In this document: piece by piece, positions 14,922-22,930 of the stretch
Layout: each line of letters opens with the position of its first letter
How positions within the stretch are numbered: position 1 is the stretch's first letter
IMG/VR virus record: IMGVR_UViG_3300027387_000016
Span: 1-29,688 of that record
Reading direction: 5' to 3' (one strand)
Length of the DNA: 29,688 nt
Origin: a virus
Translations under genes and position numbers: made by a program
The notes under the pieces: generated by a model
The model's input: the letters and a program-made list of their open reading frames with translations, nothing else
What the model was told of the DNA's origin: nothing
Database searches by the model: none

Positions 14922-15188
14922 ATGATAGTTAAGCCATTGAAGAAAAAAGTTCTTGTTGCAGAGAATAAAGTAGATCAAACCACTGAAGCAGGAATCATCT
15001 TAGATGGTACTACATCTGCACGAGATTCCAAACAGGGAACAGTCCTTGCAATTGGACCAGATGTAACCATGGTAGAAGTTGGAGATAAAGTTTACATCGA
15101 ATGGAATAAAGCCCAAGTCGTTAAAATTGGTGACGCACAGCGAGTCATTATCGATGAGGAAAACATTGTTGCTGTTGTGGAGAAATAA
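14922..15188 (+). CDS. GroES-like co-chaperonin (Cpn10 / gp31 functional type)
   Basis: Probable cap protein of the GroEL chamber, used by phages to fold their own capsid protein. The 'PLKKKVLVAENKVDQTTEAG' start holds the mobile loop that binds GroEL, ending 'AGIILDGTTS'. It is followed by 'GTVLAIGPDVTMVEVGDKVY' and a C-terminal 'RVIIDEENIVAVVE'. This is the GroES order of strands. Length is 88 residues (GroES 97; T4 gp31 111). It is closer in sequence to GroES than to gp31, so no symbol is given. It is followed directly by thioredoxin. Confidence 0.88.
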   Translation: MIVKPLKKKVLVAENKVDQTTEAGIILDGTTSARDSKQGTVLAIGPDVTMVEVGDKVYIEWNKAQVVKIGDAQRVIIDEENIVAVVEK

Positions 15189-15440
15189 ATGAAGGTTCTT
15201 AAATTTTATGCTGAATGGTGTGGTCCATGCAAAGGATTGACAATGGTGATCAAAGGTGCTGGTGATAAAGTTACAGTTCCAGTTGAAGACGTAAACATTG
15301 ATGAAAATCTTATGATGGCGCAAGACTTTAATATTCGATCTGTTCCAACTATGGTTCTAGTAGACAAAGAAGAAAAGGAATTAAAGCGTGTTGTTGGATC
15401 ATTGTCTGAAACACAGTTGTTAGAATTTCTAAAGGTATAA
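15189..15440 (+). CDS. thioredoxin
   Basis: Dithiol oxidoreductase. The active site 'WCGPC' is at residues 10-14, preceded by 'LKFYAEW', and the cis-proline segment is 'SVPTMVLVD' at about 51-59. The 83 residues make it shorter than the usual 105-110; the first alpha/beta unit of the canonical fold is missing, as in other small phage thioredoxins. The ATG follows the previous stop with no gap. In T7 a host thioredoxin serves as polymerase processivity factor, but here a clamp does that, so a redox role is more likely. Confidence 0.93.
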   Translation: MKVLKFYAEWCGPCKGLTMVIKGAGDKVTVPVEDVNIDENLMMAQDFNIRSVPTMVLVDKEEKELKRVVGSLSETQLLEFLKV

Positions 15441-15441
15441 T

Positions 15442-16515
15442 ATGGCAAGCATCTTAGACAAAATTAAAAAGAATTCCACAATCAAAGACTCTGCGATTCT
15501 TTCTGAATCAAAGTTCTTTAAGAAGAAGGATATGATTCCTACTTCTGTTCCAATTATCAACGTAGCCTTATCAGGTCGCCTTGATGGTGGACTCACTCCA
15601 GGTATTACAATGTGGGCTGGTCCATCGAAACACTTTAAAACTGCTTTCAGTTTACTGATGGCAAAATCTTATCTTGACAAATATCCAGATGCTGCTTTAC
15701 TTTTTTACGATTCTGAGTTCGGTACTCCTCAGTCTTACTTTGATACTTTCGGAATCGACACGTCACGTGTTGTGCACACTCCCCTTACCGATGTAGAACA
15801 ATTGAAGTTTGACATCATGCAACAACTATCTGAAGTTGAGCGTGGTGAGCATTTGATTATTGTAATTGACTCAATTGGTAATCTTGCTTCTAAGAAAGAA
15901 GTTGAAGATGCTATGGAAGGTAAGTCTGTTGGTGATATGACTAGAGCAAAACAACTAAAGAGTTTGTTCCGTATGGTTACACCACATCTGAACTTAAAAG
16001 ACATTCCACTGGTTGTTGTTAATCACACCTACATGGAAATTGGTATGTTCCCTAAAGCAATCGTTGGTGGTGGTACTGGTGCAATGTATTCCGCAGATAA
16101 CGTATACATTCTTGGTCGTCAGCAAGAGAAAGAAGGCACAGAGATTGTAGGTTACAACTTTATCATCAACGTGGAGAAAAGTCGTTATGTCAAAGAAAAA
16201 TCCAAAATCCCTGTTAGTGTATCTTTTGATGGTGGTCTATCTAAGTGGTCTGGTCTACTTGACGTGGCGCTTGAGTCAGGACATGTCATCAAGCCATCGA
16301 ATGGTTGGTATCAAAAGGTAAACAAAGAAACTGGTGAGATCGATGACAAGAAATATCGCATCAAAGATACAGACTCAAAAGAGTTCTGGTTGCCAATTCT
16401 TACAAGTAAGTCGTTCTATGATTTTATCAAGAACAAATATTCAATCGGTCAGGGCGAAGTAATGATGCGTGATGAATTAGATACTGCACTAGAAGCATTA
16501 GAGTTCGATGAATAA
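15442..16515 (+). CDS. uvsX: UvsX RecA-like recombinase
   Basis: Strand-exchange protein for recombination-dependent replication. Walker A 'GPSKHFKT' at 60-67 has the SK/FK form of T4 UvsX ('GPSKSFKS'), and Walker B 'LIIVIDS' starts at 138. Then 'MTRAKQLKSLFRMVTPHL' and 'NHTYMEIGMFPKAIVGGGTG' mark the family's L1/L2 region. The 357 residues compare with T4's 391. It is followed by an 8-base overlap with the next gene. The UvsY mediator is not in the window. Confidence 0.95.
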   Translation: MASILDKIKKNSTIKDSAILSESKFFKKKDMIPTSVPIINVALSGRLDGGLTPGITMWAGPSKHFKTAFSLLMAKSYLDKYPDAALLFYDSEFGTPQSYFDTFGIDTSRVVHTPLTDVEQLKFDIMQQLSEVERGEHLIIVIDSIGNLASKKEVEDAMEGKSVGDMTRAKQLKSLFRMVTPHLNLKDIPLVVVNHTYMEIGMFPKAIVGGGTGAMYSADNVYILGRQQEKEGTEIVGYNFIINVEKSRYVKEKSKIPVSVSFDGGLSKWSGLLDVALESGHVIKPSNGWYQKVNKETGEIDDKKYRIKDTDSKEFWLPILTSKSFYDFIKNKYSIGQGEVMMRDELDTALEALEFDE

Positions 16516-16843
16516 ACATCTTGCAGAACCGCCAGTTACAGTAGTCGAGAATAGGAAGACTGGTCTCGACGCATTACGTTTGACTGATGGACCATACAAA
16601 GGTATAATCTATACCTATGGAAAAGTTTCTTTTGATGAAGAAGGAACCGAGAAGGTTCATATGAAATTTGAATATGACATCCTAGAAGATTCAGGTGTTA
16701 GTTATGATGACGATGAATTTGAAATATACATTGGTCACATTCTCCAACACTTGATCACTAAGCAACTCCAAGAAAATAGCATTACATACACTGGTGGAAT
16801 TGATGAGAATAGAACAGAAGATCCTGAGCAGTCTGATACATGA
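16508..16843 (+). CDS. conserved hypothetical protein between uvsX and 41, 111 aa
   Basis: Contains 'DALRLTDGPYKGIIYTYGKV' (residues about 20-39) and a 'FEIYIGHILQHLITKQL' helix, a pattern that marine T4-like phages carry in the same place between uvsX and 41. It is acidic and single-domain. It overlaps uvsX by 8 bases and gene 41 by 41 bases, so all three are translated as one unit. Gene 40 has this position in T4, but this protein does not look like gp40. A role in recombination or helicase loading is inference from position. Confidence 0.75.
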   Translation: MNKHLAEPPVTVVENRKTGLDALRLTDGPYKGIIYTYGKVSFDEEGTEKVHMKFEYDILEDSGVSYDDDEFEIYIGHILQHLITKQLQENSITYTGGIDENRTEDPEQSDT

Positions 16844-18197
16844 TGAAAAGTATTGTCGTAAAGTTATCCCATTTATTAAAAAAGATTATTTCTCTGAACG
16901 AAACGAAGCTGTCCTTGCAACTGAAGTAATTAAATTCTTCACAACATATAACAAGCCAGCAACTAAAGAGATTTTATCAATTGAAGTAGGTAACAGGAAA
17001 GACTTAAACGATAAAGAACTGTCAGACATTAATGAATACATAAAAAACATCAGCAATGAACCAGTCAATGAAGACTGGTTGATGGAAAACACCGAGAAAT
17101 TTTGTAAAGACAGGGCTGTATATAATGCAATTCTTAAATCAATCCAAATTATTGATGGTCGGGATAAAACCCATACAAGTGATGCTCTTCCCTCTATTCT
17201 TAGTGATGCTCTTGCTGTGTCTTTCGATAACCATGTTGGTCATGATTACATCGATGACCATACAAGTCGTTATGAATTCTATCACAGGGTTGAAGAAAAA
17301 GTTCCTTTCGATTTGGATATTTTTAACAAAATCACCAAAGGTGGATTGAGTAAGAAAACTTTAAACATTGTATTGGCTGGTACTGGTGTTGGTAAGTCTC
17401 TGTTCATGTGTCACATGGCTGCAGGAGTATTGACTCAGGGTAGGAATGTTCTTTACATTACTATGGAGATGGCTGAAGAAAGAATCGCAGAACGTATCGA
17501 TGCAAACTTACTGAACCTTACTATGGATGAGTTGAAAGTTATCGATAAAGATATTTACGAGAATCGTATTGATAAGATTGCTAAAAAGACTAAAGGTAAG
17601 TTGATCATTAAAGAATATCCAACTGCTGGCGCACACTCTGGTCACTTCAGAGCATTGTTGGAAGAATTAAAGTTGAAGAGAGAATATGCGCCAGACATCA
17701 TATTCATTGACTATTTGAACATTTGTGCGTCTCAACGCATGAAGCAAGGTGGAAGTGTTAACTCTTATACATATATTAAGAGTATTGCAGAAGAGTTAAG
17801 GGGTCTTGCAGTTGAGTATAATGTTCCGATTGTATCGGCTACACAAACTACTCGATCTGGATTCACAAACTCTGATCCAGGACTCGAAGATACTTCAGAG
17901 TCATTCGGCTTACCAGCAACTGCTGACTTTATGGTTGCATTGATTAGCAATGAAGAATTAGAACAGTTGAATCAAATAATTGTCAAGCAATTAAAAAACA
18001 GGTATAATGATCCTAGTTACTTTAAAAGATTCGTAGTTGGGATTGATAGATCTAAAATGAGGTTGTATGATGTCGAAGCCTCTGCACAAATTGGATTGTC
18101 TGACTCTGGTCAAGAAGATGATGGTCCAGTTTTTGACAAAGGTACATTTGGTAAGAGAATGAATACTGAAGAAAAATTTAGCGGATTTAAGTTTTAG
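16803..18197 (+). CDS. 41: replicative DNA helicase (gp41, DnaB type)
   Basis: Hexameric 5'-3' helicase of the phage replisome. Walker A is 'GTGVGKS' at 193-199, Walker B 'IIFIDYLN' near 300, with the RecA-like motifs 'YITMEMAEERIAERIDANLL' (H1a/H2) and 'VPIVSATQTTRSG' (H3). The frame opens with GTG at 16794, but ATG at 16803 has GGTGG upstream and aligns with T4's N-terminus, so 464 residues are annotated (T4 475). It overlaps the preceding gene by 41 bases. Intact. Confidence 0.95.
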   Translation: MRIEQKILSSLIHDEKYCRKVIPFIKKDYFSERNEAVLATEVIKFFTTYNKPATKEILSIEVGNRKDLNDKELSDINEYIKNISNEPVNEDWLMENTEKFCKDRAVYNAILKSIQIIDGRDKTHTSDALPSILSDALAVSFDNHVGHDYIDDHTSRYEFYHRVEEKVPFDLDIFNKITKGGLSKKTLNIVLAGTGVGKSLFMCHMAAGVLTQGRNVLYITMEMAEERIAERIDANLLNLTMDELKVIDKDIYENRIDKIAKKTKGKLIIKEYPTAGAHSGHFRALLEELKLKREYAPDIIFIDYLNICASQRMKQGGSVNSYTYIKSIAEELRGLAVEYNVPIVSATQTTRSGFTNSDPGLEDTSESFGLPATADFMVALISNEELEQLNQIIVKQLKNRYNDPSYFKRFVVGIDRSKMRLYDVEASAQIGLSDSGQEDDGPVFDKGTFGKRMNTEEKFSGFKF

Positions 18198-18205
18198 GAG
18201 AGAAT

Positions 18206-19507
18206 ATGGTAAAAGTTATCGTAGCAAAAGAAAAGTTTGATTGTTCAAAGTTAGAAGGAACATTCGTAGACGAATCTCATTATGATCATCTCATCGAAGA
18301 AGATACTGATGTTTACATGCCATCATCAATTGATGGTGGAGATCCTTACAGTGAGAAGCGTATTGTTCTAAAGTTTCGTAAGAACTACTTCACACAAGAG
18401 CAACAAGATCAAGCATATCTTGGTCTGAAAGATGCAGCAACTGAAACTCAGAACAGAGGTAAAGCAGCTGGACCACGTGGCGACAAATTGGGTAATCGTG
18501 AGTGGGTTACTGAGTATGAATATGCCATCTTAGAATACTTTGAAGAAGCAAAGGCTATGCTTGGTGAAGATCCAGTTGAACAGATTCGTCAGAAATATAA
18601 AAACGCTGTTCAGAAACCATCCACACGAAATAATGTTTGGGGTATCCAAGCAGTTAAGAAAGATGGTTTTGATTTCGAGAAGTGGGTTGAAGCGACAAGC
18701 AAACTATCAGATACAGAACAACATTACGAATCCCTGCGCATTCAAAAGAAATATGTTTGTCCAACAACTTATGCTAATGGAGTTCTTTCTGGCATTGCTG
18801 GTTGGTTCGATCGTTACCCACGTATCCCTTATGGTCGTGCTACTTCTTATACTGCAAATAACTTTGAAAAGTTTAAGATGTCATATCCATTCCTTCAGCA
18901 ACTATCTAAAGGATTTAAGGAATATCTTCCAGAGCGTTTTGCAGCGCAGATGTCTGCAGCAAACAAACTTGATTCAGCATTCTTAGTTCCTGAAACTCCA
19001 TTCACAACTATCACTGTTAACAATACATTTAGAACTGCTGCTCACTACGATGCAGGTGACTTGAATGAAGGTTTGTCGAATCTATTGACATTGTCTAATG
19101 ATGGTAAGTATACTGGTGGATATCTGATTGCTCCTGAGTATCGTGTTGCAGTTAATCCACGTCCAGGTGATTTGCTTCTTATCAACAATCACGAAGTTAT
19201 GCATGGTAATACTCCGATTGTTTGTCCAGAAGGTTCAGAGCGTATTAGTCTTGTTGTTTACTTCAGAGAAAAGATGCTCGAGTTGGGTAGCAAAGCATAT
19301 GAAGATGCACGCTATGAATATGTAGAGGGACGCAGGTTAAATAAAGAACACCCAGAACATAAAGATCGCCATCTTTGGAATGGTGTTACTGCAGGTATGT
19401 GGGATGAGAAAGAGTGGTATGACTTCTTGAGTGCTAAACAGGGTGGTGAAGATATGCTTGCTAAATATCATCCTACAACCAAAGGTGCTCTTGAGGAGTT
19501 TTTCTAA
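18206..19507 (+). CDS. TET/JBP-like 2-oxoglutarate/Fe(II) DNA base oxygenase
   Basis: Probable hydroxylase of a methyl group on a DNA base (thymine or 5-methylcytosine). The C-terminal half (about 260-365) has the double-stranded beta-helix: H280 and D282 in 'RTAAHYDAGDLNEG', then 'YTGGYLIAPEYRVAVNPRPG' and 'DLLLINNHEVMHGNTPIV' with H333, and 'SERISLVVYFREKM' with R346. 'HGNTP' plus an Arg-Ile-Ser-Leu-Val-Val-Tyr-Phe-Arg end is typical of the TET/JBP branch. A 250-residue N-terminal domain is of unknown role. A strong AGGAGA site, overlapping the gene 41 stop, drives it. It heads the modification operon. Other oxygenase branches remain possible. Confidence 0.78.
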   Translation: MVKVIVAKEKFDCSKLEGTFVDESHYDHLIEEDTDVYMPSSIDGGDPYSEKRIVLKFRKNYFTQEQQDQAYLGLKDAATETQNRGKAAGPRGDKLGNREWVTEYEYAILEYFEEAKAMLGEDPVEQIRQKYKNAVQKPSTRNNVWGIQAVKKDGFDFEKWVEATSKLSDTEQHYESLRIQKKYVCPTTYANGVLSGIAGWFDRYPRIPYGRATSYTANNFEKFKMSYPFLQQLSKGFKEYLPERFAAQMSAANKLDSAFLVPETPFTTITVNNTFRTAAHYDAGDLNEGLSNLLTLSNDGKYTGGYLIAPEYRVAVNPRPGDLLLINNHEVMHGNTPIVCPEGSERISLVVYFREKMLELGSKAYEDARYEYVEGRRLNKEHPEHKDRHLWNGVTAGMWDEKEWYDFLSAKQGGEDMLAKYHPTTKGALEEFF

Positions 19508-19509
19508 TA

Positions 19510-20205
19510 ATGTGTTCCATAATTGGTGCTGTGTTAAAGAATCCTCGTCATGAGGATTTTGAAATGATTCGTAGAGTATTCCTTGAGTCTAAGATTCGAG
19601 GAATGCATGCGACAGGTATATCTTTTTTACCGCATTGGAGTAAGTCAGTTGTAACTATCAAAGAAGCAATGCCATCTGATAGATTTATTGATACTCATAT
19701 GCATATTGATAATATGAAGGAGATGGTTAATGACGATGGTACTCTTTACCTTATTGGTCACTGTAGATATAGCACTAGCGATTTATCTTATAATCAACCG
19801 CTAGCAAATGAATTGAAGTCCATTGTTCATAATGGAGTTATTACACAAGAACTTCCTGAGAACTGGGGTAACATTTATCCTTACACATTTGAAACTAAGA
19901 ATGACTCTGAGTTAGTATTACATTCAGATGACCCACTCAGAGAGTTCCCAGATGCATCTATGGCAGTGTGTGAACTTTATGTAGATCGTAAGTTGCGATT
20001 CTATCGTAATGGTAAACGTCCATTATACTTGACAAGTATTGAATGTGGGAGTATAATTACCTCTACGGCAGATGTTCCAAAACGTGCTGAGGTTGCAGGG
20101 TTTCCAGTTAATGTTCTTATGAATCATTACAATACATTTGATGGTGACCTTGCATTGACGATTGAGCGAGTTGATATTAAAGATGCATTAGATTACCAAA
20201 AATGA
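19510..20205 (+). CDS. class II glutamine amidotransferase domain protein (Ntn hydrolase)
   Basis: Stand-alone glutaminase of the PurF/GlmS/AsnB type, releasing ammonia from glutamine. The nucleophile is C2, exposed after Met removal ('MCSIIGAVLK'). 'RGMHATG' at 30-36, 'GHCRYST' at 83-89 and 'HNG' at 107-109 are the standard motifs, with 'YNQPL' following. At 231 residues there is no synthetase domain, so the ammonia or the glutamate transfer must go to a partner. In this operon a base-modifying transferase is the natural partner; that is inference. It is coupled to the next gene by ATGA. Confidence 0.88.
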   Translation: MCSIIGAVLKNPRHEDFEMIRRVFLESKIRGMHATGISFLPHWSKSVVTIKEAMPSDRFIDTHMHIDNMKEMVNDDGTLYLIGHCRYSTSDLSYNQPLANELKSIVHNGVITQELPENWGNIYPYTFETKNDSELVLHSDDPLREFPDASMAVCELYVDRKLRFYRNGKRPLYLTSIECGSIITSTADVPKRAEVAGFPVNVLMNHYNTFDGDLALTIERVDIKDALDYQK

Positions 20206-20840
20206 TATTAGTTGATTTAGCAAAAGTAGAAAACATTATTTCAAATAGTCCAGCTGGTAAGAATACAAAATTCTTATCGGCTGCACATTCATTATGGTAT
20301 CGGTTTCACAATTATGACAAAGCATTACCAATGGCTTATGAAGTTAATGGTGATGTTGTTTGTTTAATCTTTGCTACATTCAATCGTGATGGTTATGCCA
20401 ACCTGTATGAGATCGTAACACTCGAAGGAAAAGAAGGAAATGGATACGCATCAAAGTGTTGGGACGCATGGATTAAATACGCAGTCGAAGAACGAAAGTC
20501 TAAACGACTTAAAATCTCTTGCACACCTTCTTCAGTCACATGGCATTATCGCAATGGACTCATCTTCTGGGCAGTTGACCCGACTGGCTCGTTACGTTCT
20601 GACCAACCATTATTCTCAACTAGGCAAGAGCAAATTAGCTACAGAAATAATGCTATTATCAATCCATCCTCTGCTCTGCCACCAAGCAAAGCACAAGATC
20701 AGTTTAGGTTAGAAGGATTAGAATTATATAAATGGGGTGACAAGAAGAAAGAAAAAACTCAAACAGCAATTGATGCAGTTGGTACAGCATGGCTACGAGA
20801 TGCTCTTATGAATCAACCAACACTACAAGAATTTTTATAA
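20202..20840 (+). CDS. GNAT-like acyltransferase
   Basis: Probable N-acetyltransferase fold. 'YEIVTLEGKEGNGYASKCWD' (69-88) is a beta-strand followed by an acyl-CoA pyrophosphate loop of type GxGxA-like (GNGYA). The following helix 'AWIKYAVEERKSKRLKISC' and strand 'SSVTWHYRNGLIFWAVD' complete motif A/B. The C-terminal tail is unlike other GNATs. Phages with amino-alkyl thymine modifications also carry an acetyltransferase in the cluster, supporting a base-modification role. Coenzyme A binding is inferred from pattern only. It is coupled to both neighbours (ATGA and TAATG). Confidence 0.68.
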   Translation: MILVDLAKVENIISNSPAGKNTKFLSAAHSLWYRFHNYDKALPMAYEVNGDVVCLIFATFNRDGYANLYEIVTLEGKEGNGYASKCWDAWIKYAVEERKSKRLKISCTPSSVTWHYRNGLIFWAVDPTGSLRSDQPLFSTRQEQISYRNNAIINPSSALPPSKAQDQFRLEGLELYKWGDKKKEKTQTAIDAVGTAWLRDALMNQPTLQEFL

Positions 20841-21856
20841 TGGATTATCGTTTACAAGAAAATCGTAAAGAAGCATTCATACGCTGGTACGCATGGTCAT
20901 TGAAGTATGATGATTGTGATCCAGCAGTATGGGCAACGAACTATCTTAATAAAAGATATGAACACAATGATGAACAGCGTCTTTGGTTTGCATGGCTTTA
21001 TGGTAATACATACCAGTTGCAAACTGCATGGGTACTAATGAATGAGTTTCCTGATTATGAATTAGCAACAGTTGATAGAATCACTCAATGGAATACAGCT
21101 AACTATAAGAGACTACGATATCAAACTGATACAAAGTGGAACAAAGGACATCTTCCTGCCATGTTCGAGTCTTACCAAAAATTTATAGGAAGTGGAACAC
21201 AACGTGATAGGATGGAAAGTTTTTATGCATCATCAGAGGAAGACACTTTTGATAGACTGTGGGATGGGGTTAAGTCGAGCCTGCATAAATTTGGTCGTTA
21301 TTCCACTTGGTTTTACTTACAGCATCTTAAACATACTGCTGGCATCTCTGTTAATCCTACTTCTCTCATGCTGGACGATTATGATGGTTCCCGTAGTCAT
21401 CGTAATGGACTTCTGTATGCCCTTGGACAAGAATCCGATTGTGATCGAAGACTCAGTAATATGGAGTATTCAAACCTCGAAGTACATGCAAAAGAAATTC
21501 TGGAAGAAAGTAAAAGACGATTCCCTGACTTAGCAGGACAGATTGATTTCTTTACCATGGAAACCTGCTTGTGTTCTTTTAAGAAACTATTCAGAGAACA
21601 CCATGGACGTTACCTTGGTTACTATCTAGATCGTCAGGCTGAAGAGATTGTTAAAGCAGAGAATGATAGTTGGTATGGTATTGATTGGGATGTTCTTTGG
21701 CAAGCACGTGAAGAAACAATTGATTTTAGATTAGACCATAAACGTGGTATCGATAAAGAAAGGTTTTCTTCTTTCCTGAATTCAGGTAAATTAGAAAATT
21801 TAGAATGGATGTTTAATGATGAAGAATCTATACTAATTGGATTGGAGAATTTTTAA
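20840..21856 (+). CDS. amino acid:DNA transferase-like protein (alpha-glutamyl/putrescinyl thymine pyrophosphorylase family)
   Basis: This family replaces the pyrophosphate of 5-pyrophosphomethyluracil in DNA with an amino acid or amine. 338 residues; the ATG at 20840 overlaps the previous stop (TAATG), so an earlier start at 20789 is set aside. Family-like segments are 'WFAWLYGNTYQLQTAWVLMN' (49-68), followed by 'EFPDY', 'LRYQTDTKWNKGHLPAMFES' (92-111), 'HKFGRYSTWFYLQ', 'DDYDGSRSHRNGLLYALG' and 'METCLCSFKKLF' ending with 'YLGYYLDRQAEEI'. The recognition is from memory of the family pattern; no alignment was made. The neighbouring kinase makes this assignment much more likely. Confidence 0.72.
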   Translation: MDYRLQENRKEAFIRWYAWSLKYDDCDPAVWATNYLNKRYEHNDEQRLWFAWLYGNTYQLQTAWVLMNEFPDYELATVDRITQWNTANYKRLRYQTDTKWNKGHLPAMFESYQKFIGSGTQRDRMESFYASSEEDTFDRLWDGVKSSLHKFGRYSTWFYLQHLKHTAGISVNPTSLMLDDYDGSRSHRNGLLYALGQESDCDRRLSNMEYSNLEVHAKEILEESKRRFPDLAGQIDFFTMETCLCSFKKLFREHHGRYLGYYLDRQAEEIVKAENDSWYGIDWDVLWQAREETIDFRLDHKRGIDKERFSSFLNSGKLENLEWMFNDEESILIGLENF

Positions 21857-22299
21857 TGGCTATTAATAAACCACAGCCCAACTGGGGTGATAATATGATT
21901 GTGACTGGTACAGGTTTACAACCATTTTCAAATGGTGGGACTCTCAGTATCAATACTGCAATGAATACAGGCACTGTTGCAGCAAGTGGATCTTATACTA
22001 CAAATACCATAAGTGTACAAAAACCTGTAGATGAAGTTTTAGATCAATTTGATATGAATGAAGTTGTCGTTGAACATAAAGTTACAACATTTGAACTTGC
22101 CAAATTGAAAGAAACTGTAGACTACCACGACATCATTAAACAAAATTTGTCTAAGAAGATTTCTGAAAGTATAATTAACAAAGCAAGATTCACGAAGAAG
22201 CAAGATCTTGACTCAGATACTATATCTTTTCGTGGAAGAGTATGGGTATTTAATAAAGAAGAATTGATGGATTTAATAAAGGAAGTCAGAAATGTTTGA
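21856..22299 (+). CDS. hypothetical protein, 147 aa
   Basis: Not recognised. Residues 1-50 are rich in Thr, Ser, Asn and Gly ('GTGLQPFSNGGTLSINTAMN', then 'TGTVAASGSYTTNTISVQK'), without strong helix, like an extended beta or fibre-type segment. Residues 60-147 are helical and charged ('FELAKLKETVDYHDIIKQNL'). The gene is coupled to both neighbours by overlaps (TAATG upstream, 8 bases downstream) and so belongs to the modification operon. Confidence 0.7.
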   Translation: MAINKPQPNWGDNMIVTGTGLQPFSNGGTLSINTAMNTGTVAASGSYTTNTISVQKPVDEVLDQFDMNEVVVEHKVTTFELAKLKETVDYHDIIKQNLSKKISESIINKARFTKKQDLDSDTISFRGRVWVFNKEELMDLIKEVRNV

Positions 22300-22894
22300 T
22301 AAATTTGGAGTAGTTGACGAGATTAGTGTTCAGTTGATTAGAAACCCCACTAAGACTAGAAAGATTATCGCAGTTGGTGGGCAACCTGGAACTGGTAAGA
22401 CTACACTGTTTCGTAAATTTATGGAAAATAAACAGTGGATTGTAGGTGAACCAGCCAAGTTGGTATCAGCATCCTATAATACCGAACGAGATCTATACAT
22501 CCTTGGTAAATATGATGAGGGTGAAACCTTTGCTGGAACAGATCGGCTTTCGATGGCAGTCCAACCAAACCTCCAAGAGTGGGTTAAGTCTAATAACTGC
22601 AATATCCTTTTCGAGGGAGATCGAGTCTTCAACCAGTCATTCCTAGAGTTTTGTATGGAGTTACCTAATACCGAATTGCAAGTGGTCTATTTGGCAGTCC
22701 CGAAACCTATGTTAGAACAGAGATACAAAAATAGGGGTTCTGACCAGTCTGAAACTTTCCTAAAGGGTCGGGAGACTAAATATAGTAATCTATTGTCAAA
22801 CTTTGACTTGATGCCTTATATTACTGAGTTTGTAAACACTAACTTAGAGGAGCAGGGGAAAGTACTTGCGCACTTGGAGAAACAGTTTAGTTAA
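22292..22894 (+). CDS. P-loop kinase, 5-hydroxymethyluracil DNA kinase-like
   Basis: Probable phosphotransferase on 5-hydroxymethyluracil in DNA. Walker A 'GGQPGTGKTT' is at 29-38. Residues 82-91 are 'GTDRLSMAVQ', followed by 'ILFEGDRVFN' at 105-114, which fits a Walker B strand ending EGD as in small-molecule kinases. The C-terminal part has 'YLAVPKPMLEQRYKNRGSD', a lid-like region with basic residues, as in P-loop kinases. At 200 residues it is the size of the hydroxymethyluracil DNA kinases in phages. Position next to the transferase-like gene supports this; other kinase substrates are possible. Confidence 0.75.
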   Translation: MFDKFGVVDEISVQLIRNPTKTRKIIAVGGQPGTGKTTLFRKFMENKQWIVGEPAKLVSASYNTERDLYILGKYDEGETFAGTDRLSMAVQPNLQEWVKSNNCNILFEGDRVFNQSFLEFCMELPNTELQVVYLAVPKPMLEQRYKNRGSDQSETFLKGRETKYSNLLSNFDLMPYITEFVNTNLEEQGKVLAHLEKQFS

Positions 22895-22902
22895 GCAAGA
22901 AC

Positions 22903-22930
22903 TTTCTGGGAACTATGAACTTCCTAGAAA
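22903..22930 (+). promoter_or_regulatory. hairpin enclosing the start codon of the HExxH protein gene
   Basis: Bases 22903-22912 (TTTCTGGGAA) pair with 22921-22930 (TTCCTAGAAA), 10 bp with one G-T pair. The loop 22913-22920 contains the ATG at 22915. The only purine-rich candidate ribosome site (GGGAA) is in the 5' arm. When folded, the site is closed, so translation may need melting or a protein. Confidence 0.5.
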
